Of a stretch of 55,000 nucleotides of DNA, positions 12,901-23,676 are shown piece by piece. Source of the stretch: Mesostigma viride (Eukaryota > Streptophyta > Mesostigmatophyceae > Mesostigmatales > Mesostigmataceae); NCBI GenBank assembly GCA_009746045.1, contig RPFO01000138.1, positions 1,138,152-1,193,151 on the forward strand, in the 5' to 3' direction. The notes beneath the pieces were generated by a model. It made no database searches, was not told where the DNA came from, and saw only the letters and a list, made by a program, of their open reading frames with translations. The translations under genes were made by a program, and so were the position numbers. The number at the start of each line of letters is the position of its first letter. Position 1 is the stretch's first letter.

Positions 12901-15900
12901 GCGTACTCTGACAGATGCCAGGTATCAAGGCTTGCGGAGGGGTTTTAGTGCATGCATGCTCCCGAAGGCAATGTAGCTATAGCCAGCCTAGTGTCAGAGA
13001 ATATCACCAAAGAAAGGCTTCCAGGGCTGCTGATCCATCCTGACATATTCCTGCCCCTACCCAACCTTGCCAGCCTTCATTCCCAGGCTGTTGCCCGCTG
13101 CTCTGCCCCTGCCCCTGCCCTGTGCCATGCGCCCAGGTGCACGCGCTCCATGGGCCGCCGCTTACCCTTGGCAACCTTGGCGCCCAGCGTCCACGCGGGG
13201 GTGCCCGCGGAGGCGGGCCGCACGTTGTAGTTGCCAGGACCGGGCACCGCATCTGCACCGGGGAGGGGAAGGGGCCGGGAAGGAGGGGGGACATGGGCGC
13301 TCCACAGGTGGTCAGGAACACGCGGCAAACACGCAAGGGGGGCCAGAGACAGACACCGTGCGGGCGGGAAAAGCCGCCTCCCGGCTGTTGCGCCCCACAC
13401 CCTTGCGCTGCACTTGTAGCGGTGGTGGCGGCGACTCACCCCCTTGTTGCCGCTGCTTGGGCTTGCCAGAGATGGTGAACGCGGGGCCACCGTCGCGGCC
13501 ACGAACCAGGTACGCTCCCGGGCCGGGGCCGATGCCGGTTTCTGACGCGAGGGGAGGGCAAAGGGCCGAACACAGGACCCACCATGAACACAGGTGAGGG
13601 CCAGCCAGCGCTCGCGACAAGGCAACCGGCGTGATGGAGGGGCCGACATGCACGCGTTCCTTGGTGGCAAATGCCTGGAAGAGCCAGCTGTGCTGCGCTG
13701 ACCGAAGGCTTCAGGCGAAGCTTGTCAGGGCGGCATGACAGAGAGCCACCGGTAGCGCATCACAGAATGGCATCCCGAGGTTTGGAAAGGACTTGTTACA
13801 ATTACTTACCACATGACATCTTCACCTTCACCTGGCGCACCCTGGCAATTCAAGGCGATTTCATTACAGCGAGGAATGCTGTGGGGCCCGCTCGACCCCG
13901 CACAAATAATGGGGCAAGGAAATGGGAGGAGCACCAAGCCAGGGAAAGCCAACCAGAGCCCACCCACCTTCCTCCCTGGGGGTCTTGGGTTTCCCGGCGA
14001 TGGTGTAGCTGGGTCCCTCCCGCCGCGGTGGGCTCTGGTACGCGCCCGGCCCAGGCACGTCGCTGGCCACGGTGGAGGGCGGGCGGAAGGACAGGCTGAA
14101 GCTGGGGCCGTCGCGGTCGCGGGGGGTGTTGTACGCGCCGGGGCCAGGCGTGCTGCCGGCAGCCGCTACCGCCGCATCTGCGGGACATCAAGGGGGCGTG
14201 GCCCGAGGAATGCACGCATTAAAGTTCCGTGGGAAATAGACCGGCCCAGTAATTCTGCTATTGAGAACCACTACTTGGACCAGTGATAAGGATTCCCCAA
14301 CATACAAATTCCTGCAGCAAGGAGCAGCCTTGCAGTGCAGGCCAGGATTTCTCGCTCACAAAGGGCTGCTGATTCTCGGTATAAAAGTGCTGCCTTGATT
14401 TTATACAATCTATAGAGACATCACTGCGCCCAAAGCTGCGACAAGCCTCTTCAAACCATCCCCACCCACAGCGGGTAATCTGTAGACCACTGAGAAAGCC
14501 GACCAGGAAGCCGCATGTGTTGAATGAGGGGTTTCCGTTTGGCAGGAGAAAGTTGCAAATACACATGTGTTTGTCTAGGGACGTCAGCATTTTAGAAGCA
14601 AAGTTTATTTTCGGGCTCTGCAGGGCATACCTTTTCCGGTCCGAGCCCCCAGGGTCCATGCTGGGGTCGTTGAGCTTGCTTTGATTGTGTAGTTGCCAGG
14701 GCCAGGAGCATCGCCTGCAAGTTTTGTCCCCCAAAGGAACAGGTGATTGCAAAATGGCCGCCGCCATAGCATATCAGCCTTTCAATGAGGCATGTCGGGC
14801 TAACCAAGTAGCGCACATGCGACAGACATACAGCACCATCATTAGTCTATGAACTGTATTGGACCGAGCAGAACAGCATAAAAGCAGCATAAAACAAAAT
14901 GAAACCAGCCAGGCGTATCAAGGCACCACATAAAGTGAAGGCAGGGCTGGCTTCTATGCACAGGTTTCGCGGACAAGAGCAAAACAAAGGAACACGTGCT
15001 CACCTCCCATGTCGCGTGGCTTTGGCCTCCCTGAGATGGCAACCGCGGGCCCTGAGTCTCTGCTCCTCACCAGGTATGCGCCGGGGCCAGGACCTACGCC
15101 ACCTTCTGCAAGATCATTGGGCGCCAGGGGATGACCCGTCATGCATGCGTGGTTGGCATTCGGAGTCCGTTGCACAGAAAATGCAGCGCGGTTTGGAGGC
15201 TTTTGAACCCAATACCTGTTCCTATGGTCAGGGTAAAGACACTCAGGTCTGAGTACCTCCTCCTGGCAGCACAAGGTTGCCACCAAAATTTTCCTTGCAT
15301 CGAAAGATTGGTGGGAGCTTTACGTGTAGGGTGCCCTTGGATGGTACATGGCACGTTGCCACTTCCAAGGTCGGACCAAACATAGACGTACAAAGCCGAG
15401 GAAAGCCAAGGGAACTCCTCAGGGCAGGCAATCCATAGAAGCACTCTGGTAGGCTAGTCACGGTAGGCAAGGGAAAGATACGCCCTGCGGAAAAACGATA
15501 AATGCTCCACGCTCCACACGGACAGGGATGGACAAAGGCATGGTGGAGGCCAGGCTCCCTGCATAGCATGTCTCAGCCAGACAAAGCCCAAGACATGGGG
15601 TGGGATGGCTGATAAATTGACCAAATGAAACCCTAGGAGAGCCGTATTACTCCCTTGAAATGAAAACACCATTTATTTCCCATGGCTGAAACACACACCT
15701 TCCTCTTTGCGTGGCTTGTATTTCCCAGCAATGGTGTAGCTGGGTCCCTCGCGCGCTGCAGGGCTCTGGTACGCGCCGGGCCCAGGCGTTTCACTGGCAC
15801 CTGTCCTCGCCGGGCGAGAGGACAAGCTGAAGCTAGGCCCCTGTCCACCCTGCTGTGGGCTGTAAGCACCTGGACCTGGGGTTATGCCAGCTGCGGTGAC

Positions 15901-18900
15901 GATGGTATCTGCAGCACAAGACGGAAGCAAGGAAGCAAAGAGCAGGCGGGTATTATGGTTTGCTGCAGCCAGCCCTGCAGGAGCACCGCACACATGTCTC
16001 CACATCAAAGTCCCAACTTGATGATAGGCACGGCATGCCATGCACGGAGCACCGCCGTAAACGTTGCGGCATGAAAACCAAGGAAGCCGACTCGGCCGTT
16101 GGGTGCTAACACCTAGGTATCAGCCCCTAGCCACCTCCGTGGAACCCAAAGACAAAGTTCTTGACCCCTGACTGCGCGCTGCCAGCGGCACAAAATGCCT
16201 TGCCCCGCAGGCGGCCCTGCGAGTCGAGTGGTGGCATAGGGCTCAAGCTGCGATATGCACACAAGCAGCAATGTATGCGTACTGCCTACTGCAAGCCGCC
16301 TCCACCCCCTGGTTGCATGATTGTAGACACCCCGCACAGCGAAAACTTCACTACATCACCTTTCTTGTATTTGCCTCCAAAGGTCCACGCGGGTGTATCG
16401 CGCCGGGAGTTCACCACATAGTTGCCGGGGCCAGGGCTGTCCGCTGTCAGACGCAACATGCCTCCCAAACCCCAGCCCCAAGACAAGCCGTGCATGTTCC
16501 CGGCGTATGCCAGGCATGATCACGGCATATCCACGGCATGCTCAAGGCATGTTCAATGCAGGCATGGTAGCAGAAATGAAAATGTAGTGAAAAATGTAGC
16601 GATGGAAATGTAGCTGGACCGAGAGGTCGACCGGGGGCAGGCAAGGCAATGTCAGGGTTTTAGGGTGCCATGTCACTGAATGTCAGGGGCCGAAGGGGCA
16701 GGCAATGCAAGGTAAATTCACAGAGTGCATGCCCACAAATATGCCCATGTTCTAGGTGCGCCTGTGCGTGCAGGAGTGCAGAAATGTACACTTGTGGGTT
16801 GGTCTCTGTCCGCATGCCTCAGTCCTTGCGCTCATGGCTTGTGAGGATGCTTACTGCAGGAGCCTGTGGGTCCGTGCATGGCCTTTGTGCCAGGAGGCCA
16901 GACAAACATGTGGAAAGGACAGCGTGAAAGGGTTGATGTTGTATAGACCGGGCATGTCCGCATGTACACTATGCAAGGCACTGTCACCAAGCGGTGCGCC
17001 ACCACATTACTGGCCACAAAATTTAACACACGAGACGACTTGCGGGCATGCACCTGTGATTCAAGCCGTCACGCGTCACCTGCCATGGTTGAAGAACATG
17101 CATGGAATGCGCTAAGGCCTACAACCACTTCTGTGGCATCCACCTGTGTAGGCAGGAGCTGCATGACCTCACCTTCTGTCCCTGGGGTTTCAAACTGAGC
17201 CATTCAGTCAGGAGGATGTCACACATGTCAGTAAAAGCATGTAGACGCGCGCAAGCTGCTATGTATGCGATCGTAAGGGAAACCGCAGATGCTATCAAGA
17301 TACTCCTTGGCGTCGCAAACCAAACTCATTCGATATCCCAAAGGAGACTGAAAGCGATGTGCTGGAAGGAACAGGTGCACCAACCCATCCCAGACACATT
17401 GTTTGCATATTTATAACGTAGGACAAGTATAAGTACAAGCACTGGGTTACGTTCGCACGTGCTGCCTTTGCATCGACCAGGGCCGCATTTCCTATTCCAG
17501 GAACATGCTGGACTGCCGCAGGGACGTTGCGATCCCTGCTAGATTCAAGGTTCTTAAAAGTAAATGGCCCTGGTGTGCAGCAGACATATGCACGGAAATC
17601 GAACAAAAAACGATGCAAGGTCACCCTACCATGCAAGGAACAAGTAGATTAGCATGATGTCGCTAGAACCTCAAAAACCAAACTTGCCAAGGGATGTGCC
17701 GCTTTGCTCAGGCTCATCCTCTAGGTACAACATCTCACTAACGTGTTTCTGCCATGCCCTGCAGCACCTATGCATGCCCCAGGGGTATAGCTGTTGTCCA
17801 GCTGCAACGTTCCCATGATGCTACTGATGTCACTGTAAACACCACAAAGCCTGGTGCTGTCCACTTTTGTGAATACAACGAGATCTGGATTATGGATAGC
17901 GCTTAGCACAGCTTTGCATGGTTAAGGCGGATGCCGACATGGTATGTCCACCGGGTTACTTTGCATGGTTAATGCGGATGCCGACATTAGCACAGCTTTG
18001 CATGGTTAAGGCGGATGCCGACATGGTATGTCCACCGGGTTACTTTGCATGGTTAAGGCGGATGCCGGCATGGTATGTCCACCGTTAGCACAGCTTTGCA
18101 TGGTTAAGGCGGATGCCGGCATACCACACCCTAAACCCTAAACCCATGGTATGTCCACCGGGTTATCCCCGCTAAAAAGTGGTCACACGAAGGCCCACGA
18201 GAAAGGGGAGGAAGAAAATTGCATGCCAAGGGGGAAGGAAAAAAATTGCATACGTCATAGTAGTATGAAATCTAGCAAGATACCCGCCTCCGCGCTTGGT
18301 AAAGAGAAAGCCATGGTGGACTCCACGAGGGAGGTCCTCAGAGTGGAAGCAGTGTGGGAAAAAGAGTGAAACTGAGGGTACAAAGCCACCAGCGCTACAG
18401 ACATAGCACTTTCGACTTTCATTTTTCCAGCTCTTATCCTTACCCAGAAGCAGTGACCTGTGTACACCCACGTCTTGCCGGTAACTAAGGGATTTCCTGT
18501 GCTTCCTTGCCCTCCACCAAGGGCTACTTGCGCTCAAGCGCATAAAACGTATTGTGCCCATTGCAGTTGATGGCATTATGCCATTTCAAAAGCGGGGACC
18601 CTGTGGGTCACTGCACTACAGGACATTGCTGGCCAGGTGGCTACTGAAGTTGCCACATACATGATTGCATATCATCCGCATATTTGCATCCACACGAGTG
18701 CGGTACTCACCAGCGCCCATCACACCGCCCGAGAAGGACTTGGCTTTGGCGAGGTGAGGCCCCGGCTTTGGCTTGCCCACGATGCTGAAGGCAGGCCCAT
18801 CAAACGAAGAGCGCACCGAGTAGGCACCAGGGCCGGGCGTTCCCTGGCTCACGGGAGCGGTGCCTGGGATGGCAGCATGGCAAGGCAGGCCCACCAAGCA

Positions 18901-21900
18901 CAGCAATAGCCAGAGCGCGACTCCTGGTCAATCATCGTGCAAGCACAAGGGCTGACATGGCTGGGCACAGGATCCCATCAATAACTTTTTTGCTGTAATT
19001 TTTGCCGTAACAGGCACAAGACTTACAGATATGACACAACAGGGTGCTCTGCTAACATCCACGCACGCGGCGAACACACCCGGTAACGGCTGCTTGCTGC
19101 CAAACTGCTGGGGTGAAAGGTATGCCAGGCACAGCAGCCCTGAGGTTCCACACACGCGGCGAACACACCCGGTAACGGCTGCTTGCTGCCAAACTGCTGG
19201 GGTGAAAGGTATGCCAGGCACAGCAGCCCTGAGGTTCCACACACGCGGCAAACACACCCGGTAACGGCTGCTTGCTGCCAAACTGCTGGGGTGAAAGGTA
19301 TGCCAGGCACAGCAGCCCTGAGGTTCCACACACGCGGCGAACACACCCGGTAACGGCTGCTTGCTGCCAAACTGCTGGGGTGAAAGGTATGCCAGGCACA
19401 GCAGCCCTGAGGTTCCACGCACGCGGCAAACACACCCGGTAACGGCTGCTTGCTGCCAAACTGCTGGGGTGAAAGGTATGCCAGGCACAGCAGCCCTGAG
19501 GTTCCACACACGCGGCAAACACACCCGGTAACGGCTGCTTGCTGCCAAACTGCTGGGGTGAAAGGTATGCCAGGCACAGCAGCCCTGAGGTTCCACACAC
19601 GCGGCGAACACACCCGGTAACGGCTGCTTGCTGCCAAACTGCTGGGGTGAAAGGTATGCCAGGCACAGCAGCCCTGAGGTTCCACACACGCGGCGAACAC
19701 ACCCGGTAACGGCTGCTTGCTGCCAAACTGCTGGGGTGAAAGGTATGCCAGGCACAGCAGCCCTGAGGTTCCACGCACGCGGCGAACACACCCGGTAACG
19801 GCTGCTTGCTGCCAAACTGCTGGGGTGAAAGGTATGCCAGGCACAGCAGCCCTGAGGTTCCACACACGCGGCAAACACACCCGGTAACGGCTGCTTGCTG
19901 CCAAACTGCTGGGGTGAAAGGTATGCCAGGCACAGCAGCCCTGAGGTTCCACACACGCGGCGAACACACCCGGTAACGGCTGCTTGCTGCCAAACTGCTG
20001 GGGTGAAAGGTATGCCAGGCACAGCAGCCCTGAGGTTCCACACACGCGGCGAACACACCCGGTAACGGCTGCTTGCTGCCAAACTGCTGGGGTGAAAGGT
20101 ATGCCAGGCACAGCAGCCCTGAGGTTCCACACACGCGGCGAACACACCCGGTAACGGCTGCTTGCTGCCAAACTGCTGGGGTGAAAGGTATGCCAGGCGC
20201 AGCAGCCCTGAGGTTCCACACACGCGGCGAACACACCCGGTAACAGCTGCTTGCTGCCAAACTGCTGGGGTGAAAGGTATGCCAGGCACAGCAGCCCTGA
20301 GGTTCCACGCACGCGGCGAACACACCCGGTAACGGCTGCTTGCTGCCAAACTGCTGGGGTGAAAGGTATGCCAGGCACAGCAGCCCTGAGGTTCCACACA
20401 CGCGGCGAACACACCCGGTAACGGCTGCTTGCTGCCAAACTGCTGGGGTGAAAGGTATGCCAGGCACAGCAGCCCTGAGGTTCCACACACGCGGCGAACA
20501 CACCCGGTAACGGCTGCTTGCTGCCAAACTGCTGGGGTGAAAGGTATGCCAGGCACAGCAGCCCTGAGGTTCCACACACGCGGCGAACACACCCGGTAAC
20601 GGCTGCTTGCTGCCAAACTGCTGGGGTGAAAGGTATGCCAGGCACAGCAGCCCTGAGGTTCCACACACGCGGCGAACACACCCGGTAACGGCTGCTTGCT
20701 GCCAAACTGCTGGGGTGAAAGGTATGCCAGGCACAGCAGCCCTGAGGTTCCACACACGCGGCGAACACACCCGGTAACGGCTGCTTGCTGCCAAACTGCT
20801 GGGGTGAAAGGTATGCCAGGCACAGCAGCCCTGAGGTTCCACACACGCGGCGAACACACCCGGTAACGGCTGCTTGCTGCCAAACTGCTGGGGTGAAAGG
20901 TATGCCAGGCACAGCAGCCCTGAGGTTCCACACACGCGGCGAACACACCCGGTAACGGCTGCTTGCTGCCAAACTGCTGGGGTGAAAGGTATGCCAGGCA
21001 CAGCAGCCCTGAGGTTCCAGCCAATGGAACGGCATCAGCAATAGCCCAAGCAGCCCATTAAGATGTTGTGGGTTTCCCACCAATAATCTTCTGAACATGT
21101 GCTGGAGGTGGAACCCTCCATATGACTCGCTCGCACACAGCTCAAGTCCAGCAAACACATGACTGGCAAGTGCACGGTCACACTCTCCAGATGGATGCAG
21201 CGAGATGGTCTGGGCACGCGTGCTGCAGAGAACACCCATCTTGGCCCATGCAATGCTATGTGGCAGGCAGCACCAGACAAGGGAAGCAAGGGCGCCTTTG
21301 GCACCCTCACCAGTCCGCGTCTGCTGTGTCACTGCAAGTTCCTTGCAGAAGTTGTTTTGCAGTAGTTGTTTTGTGTTGCAGAGGTTTTTCCTCAAAACAC
21401 CGCCATGATGTCAGAACTACCTTGACGGCACCATCCAGCCTATGTACTTTCTTGTTAGTTGTCTGTGCGCAAGCGTGGGTGAGATCCCAATTCTCGGCCC
21501 ACTCACGGCTGCTTCACCTGTACCCAGATCCCAGCCCCTTCAAACCTCAAACATCATCAACTTAAGATCTGTTGTATGCGCCAGTGACACTGCCTGGCTC
21601 CTACAGCCTTCGAGCCGGAGGGATTGTATCAGTTGGACCTGCTTGCTTGGCGTACCTGCATCCCTGCGTGGCTGCGGAGTGTGAGGCTTGAAAGAACCCT
21701 TTCCTGCACGAACGCACACACCCAAAGGGGCCAATGGTTGCCAGGGGCGAGGGCAGGATGACACCGGCCACCCGCCACAGATTCAGTGGACATGCACCGG
21801 CGGAAGTGGATAGGTGAATGGCTCAGCAACTGCAGTCACGGCTTCCTGGCATACAGGCAAAGCTGCCACCAACGATGGGGAACTTTGGTGACCTGCTGCA

Positions 21901-22877
21901 ATAGCCCGGCACAGTCCACCCACCCAAACAAACAGATGACTACTTAGAAACTATAAATAACCCATCAAGAGGGGCGCCAATGCAGGACATCAAGCAGGTG
22001 ATCAAGCATGGCGCAGCTGCTTCCTGGGTGTTAACGGTCCTGTACTCTGCACAACAAAAATTGCATGGCCGCAATTTCCTGTGGGAGGGAGCCAGCTGAT
22101 GCCACCCATTTCTTTTCCCTTTCAAAGTACAAATCCTGATTCTGCAAAGAAAGCCACACACGGCCTATCCCAGCTATGATGGCAGCCAAGGGACCGCACA
22201 ACAACGGTACACGTGCGTACGCGTGTGTGCGCATGGACAGACGCGTCAATTTGCATGCACCCTGAAAAGCTTCAAGCAACATGCACTGCTGTGCTTTTGG
22301 ATGTTGTAGTGGTTGTGATGGCCTCTTCACATGATAGAATCCCACAAACCTCGACCTTTCCAGTTGGTGACTACAATTGTAAGAGTTGTAATGGCCGTTT
22401 GCATCCTACTATTGAGAAAAATCGCAAGTTGATGGTAAACAAGGATGCTACGTACAGCTATGGTGCGACGTCCCCTGTTGACACTGCAATAATAAGGGTA
22501 CCAAGTACCGCAAAGTACAACAGAAGAACAAGCCTGTTCAAACTTTGAAAGGCCAGTCCAGCAAAATCCACTCATCAAATCTAGACTTCTCATTTAGACA
22601 CAAATAGGAACGTTTCAGTAATGTGATGGAATATGTGCGCGAGGAAAAGAGCGCGCATCCAAACCTAACAGCGTGGGCGGGGACTTCCAGGCGGATTGGA
22701 ATGACTGGCGCAATGGCCTAGTAATAAATCGCAGTAAATAAGCTCTACCTCGATTTCCCATCATGCTCTACAGATACAAGTATCAACAGCATCAAATGCA
22801 GGACATAAAACCTATGACGCATTACCCTTCTTCGGCTGCCCAGCCGACTGTGTCGGCGTATCAAACAACTTTGTCAT
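1..22877 (-). CDS. SHIPPO/STPG (sperm-tail PG-rich) repeat protein, split gene, 3' end outside window
   Basis: Sixteen exons were read on the minus strand, in transcription order: 22877-22826, 21703-21656, 18863-18711, 16443-16360, 15908-15699, 15105-15004, 14714-14631, 14177-13968, 13541-13440, 13252-13166, 12221-12012, 11548-11447, 11259-11173, 940-731, 304-203 and 15-1. All introns are GT-AG and all junctions are phase 1, so the located exons join in one frame (about 619 residues, incomplete). The exons encode 17 complete copies of the PGPGxY motif, each followed by a stretch such as GPSYTIAGKPK or PAWTLGAK. This is the STPGR/SHIPPO pattern of outer-dense-fibre and ciliary microtubule-associated proteins (family knowledge); binding to axonemal or cortical microtubules is inference. 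Introns carry the 34-bp and 89-bp arrays. Repeat exons are well supported; the first two exons are less certain, and further small exons may have been missed. Confidence 0.8.
203..11259 (-). CDS. SHIPPO module 4 (exons 11259-11173, 940-731, 304-203) spanning the giant array
   Basis: Fourth module. The PGPGNY exon lies at 11259-11173, then an intron of about 10.2 kb filled by the 34-bp array, then the double-repeat exon 940-731 and the single-repeat exon 304-203. Peptides match modules 2 and 3 almost exactly, and donors GTAGGT, GTGGGT and GTGAGT are intact. Correct removal of this intron is required for the reading frame to continue. The array boundaries do not touch the splice sites. Confidence 0.78.
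941..1857. other. Intron sequence left of the 34-bp array
   Basis: This stretch lies in the SHIPPO intron between exons 11259-11173 and 940-731. I see no gene on either strand; the short open frames have no recognisable domain. Confidence 0.6.
1858..10901. repeat. Giant 34-bp minisatellite, about 266 copies, inside a SHIPPO intron
   Basis: The unit is 34 bp and contains CTGCGCTGTGGGAACACGG then CTGCCACATCATGTC. The period is exact across 9.0 kb. The only variant I see changes CACATCATG to CACATGATG. It occurs at about 2942, 2976 and 3180 near the left end, and at 10354, 10456, 10558, 10626, 10660 and 10762 near the right end. The roughly 211 units between look identical, which suggests recent expansion or homogenisation. 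The plus strand has no stop codon in any frame, which creates very long false ORFs. On the sense (minus) strand each unit contains a TTCCCACAG acceptor-like string. Confidence 0.97.
10902..11172. other. Intron sequence right of the 34-bp array
   Basis: Remainder of the SHIPPO intron between the array and exon 11259-11173. No gene is visible. Confidence 0.55.
11447..13252 (-). CDS. SHIPPO module 3 (exons 13252-13166, 12221-12012, 11548-11447)
   Basis: Third module. The PGPGNY exon (87 nt) encodes DAVPGPGNYNVRPASAGTPA. The double-repeat exon (210 nt) is nearly the same as in module 2. In the single-repeat exon (102 nt) a CAG-type triplet run encodes AAAA in place of ETGI, with the exon length preserved. 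The intron between the first two exons is 944 bp; the matching intron of module 4 holds the giant 34-bp array. Confidence 0.82.
13238..14182. repeat. Segmental duplicate of 1-945
   Basis: Partner of the duplicate at the left edge. Beyond 14182 the sequence instead matches the flank of the module-3 exon near 12222 for about 35 bp (the GGGACATCAAGGGGGC stretch), so the modules are mosaics, as expected from repeated unequal exchange or conversion. Confidence 0.88.
13440..14714 (-). CDS. SHIPPO module 2 (exons 14714-14631, 14177-13968, 13541-13440)
   Basis: Second module. The PGPGNY exon (84 nt) encodes DAPGPGNYTIKASSTTPAW. The double-repeat exon (210 nt) encodes STPGPGAYNTPRDRDGPSF then DVPGPGAYQSPPRREGPSY. 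The single-repeat exon (102 nt) encodes ETGIGPGPGAYLVRGRDGG. The block 13238-14182, exons and introns alike, is nearly identical to 1-945, which points to recent duplication or gene conversion. Confidence 0.82.
15004..16443 (-). CDS. SHIPPO module 1 (exons 16443-16360, 15908-15699, 15105-15004)
   Basis: First copy of the three-exon module. The PGPGNY exon (84 nt) reads ADSPGPGNYVVNSRRDTPAW. The double-repeat exon (210 nt) reads ITPGPGAYSPQ and later ETPGPGAYQSPAAREGPSY. The single-repeat exon (102 nt) reads GVGPGPGAYLVRSRDSGPAV. All are phase 1-1. This copy is the most diverged from the other modules, so it probably reflects an older duplication. Confidence 0.8.
17902..18167. repeat. Short tandem repeat interrupted by telomeric DNA
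   Basis: Five partial or complete copies share TTTGCATGGTTAA(G/T)GCGG then ATGCCG(A/G)CATGGTATGTCC. In the last copy the usual GGCAT-GGTATG junction is split by about 25 bp containing CCCTAAACCCTAAACCC (18123-18147). Confidence 0.8.
18123..18147 (-). repeat. Telomeric repeat insert (CCCTAAA orientation)
   Basis: The string ACCACACCCTAAACCCTAAA then CCCAT sits exactly within one unit of the surrounding repeat, flanked by AT on both sides. It looks like telomeric filler at a repaired break. Confidence 0.65.
18711..18863 (-). CDS. SHIPPO exon with the first PGPGAY repeat
   Basis: This 153-nt exon (51 residues) contains GTPGPGAYSVRSSFDGPAFS followed by a lysine-rich tail with KPKPGPHLAKAKSFSGG. 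It has an ATCCCAG acceptor and a GTGAGT donor, phase 1 on both sides. It differs in sequence from the later repeated modules and looks like the unique head of the repeat region. The intron upstream of it contains the 89-bp array. Confidence 0.75.
19060..21019. repeat. 89-bp minisatellite, 22 copies, inside a SHIPPO intron
   Basis: The period is 89 bp and the unit includes GGTTCCACACACGCGGCGAA, GCTTGCTGCCAAACTGCTGG and GGCACAGCAGCCCTGA. Copies differ at few sites (GCGA/GCAA, CACA/CGCA, GCACAG/GCGCAG). On the minus (sense) strand all three frames are free of stops over the whole array, producing false ORFs of 649-790 codons. It lies in the intron between proposed exon 2 and the exon at 18863-18711. 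Confidence 0.97.
21656..21703 (-). CDS. Proposed second exon of the SHIPPO gene
   Basis: This 48-nt stretch lies between a TGCAG acceptor and a GTACGC donor. It is phase 1 at both ends and encodes KGSFKPHTPQPRRDA, a basic proline-rich linker like those between PG repeats. Joined to the next exon it continues into GTAPVSQGTPGPGAY. It is short, so support rests on splice signals and phase only. Confidence 0.45.
21704..22825. other. Proposed first SHIPPO intron
   Basis: Intron between the two proposed 5' exons. No repeat array and no convincing additional exon was seen. Confidence 0.35.
22826..22877 (-). CDS. Proposed first coding exon of the SHIPPO gene
   Basis: An ATG at 22877 has A at -3. 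It opens a short frame reading MTKLFDTPTQSAGQPKK and ends in phase 1 at a GTAATG donor (22825-22824). The phase matches every downstream exon. The start was chosen because it is the only upstream ATG I found with a clean phase-1 donor close by. Transcript data could move it. Confidence 0.45.
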
Positions 22878-23616
22878 TTTCAAATCGGCAGGCAAGAGTA
22901 GAGGCTTTTCACGGAGGCAGACATGATGCCGAGTAGAGCCACTAGGCGCTGGTCGTCACTCCCTTGTCATGCCAAGAACGGACAAGTTGGAACGCTGTCG
23001 CTGCAGAAATGTGAACAGCAGCACAGCTCCTCCTAATTAAATGCAGGAAGTCAATCCTAGCGCCCAGTTCAGGCTAAATTGCGGGAATGCTACAAGGGCT
23101 TCGATGGCGAAAAGTCACGTATGCCTACCTGCACCGCGCTAGAGGCAGCAAATGTAATTTTTATTCTACGATAATGTCGTGGCCGCGAGGCTGTCAGTTA
23201 TTATTGAAGCTTAATCTCGCCGGTAGTAGACGAACAAGTAAACCGGGCCTAATTACTACCCCGACGAACACTAGTACATATATCATTATTAATTAAAATT
23301 TCACACGCGGATTGCATGCGCGCGTTTGTCCATCTCGAATCCCATCGTATTTAGTTAGAAGGGAAAGCGAGCGAACTTCCGGGTTTCATGTCCACAATGT
23401 TATTGATAGGAAACTCAACAAATAAGGAATAGGCTCTTCCGGTATTCGATATTTGTCACAACTCATTTTTGTACCCTAGGTGGTGGCGTGGTCAGTTCGG
23501 AGTTCCCACGCCGTTGACGACGAGATACTAGTAGTCTACTAACTACTCAGTACTAAATGATTATGTAAAAACAACAACAAAAACGACTAGCCCAGCTAGC
23601 CCCCCCTTGTTGCTTC

Positions 23617-23624
23617 TATATAAA
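23617..23624 (+). promoter_or_regulatory. TATA-like box
   Basis: TATATAAA followed by G, on the same strand as the kinesin gene and about 590 bp upstream of its ATG. If used, transcription would start near 23645-23655, just before the CAA run. Confidence 0.35.
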
Positions 23625-23657
23625 GTTTACACCAAGATCTCTGCTCCCCATGTGAGG

Positions 23658-23676
23658 CAACAACAACAACAACAAC
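23658..23676 (+). repeat. CAA microsatellite in the probable kinesin leader
   Basis: Six to seven CAA triplets lie about 35 bp downstream of the TATA-like box. CAA runs are unstructured and occur in efficient leaders; a role here is inference. Confidence 0.5.

Larger units (their letters stand above)
16444..18710. other. SHIPPO intron with a small tandem repeat and telomeric insert
   Basis: Intron of 2,267 bp between exons 18863-18711 and 16443-16360. Apart from the repeat at 17902-18167 and a run of GGCATG-like words near 16510-16570, nothing gene-like was seen. Confidence 0.5.

Noticed and set aside
15254-15290. Possible extra SHIPPO exon (KENFGGNLVLPGG frame)
   Set aside because: It has a plausible donor but no counterpart in the other modules and no PG repeat.
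18138-18150. piggyBac-like terminus (CCCATGGT) at the telomeric insert
   Set aside because: Only eight bases match, and CATGGTATGTCC belongs to the local tandem unit; no TTAA or partner end.
18928-21395. Minus-strand ORFs of 649-790 codons
   Set aside because: They are the three frames of the 89-bp array within a predicted intron. Kept only as an observation on stop avoidance.
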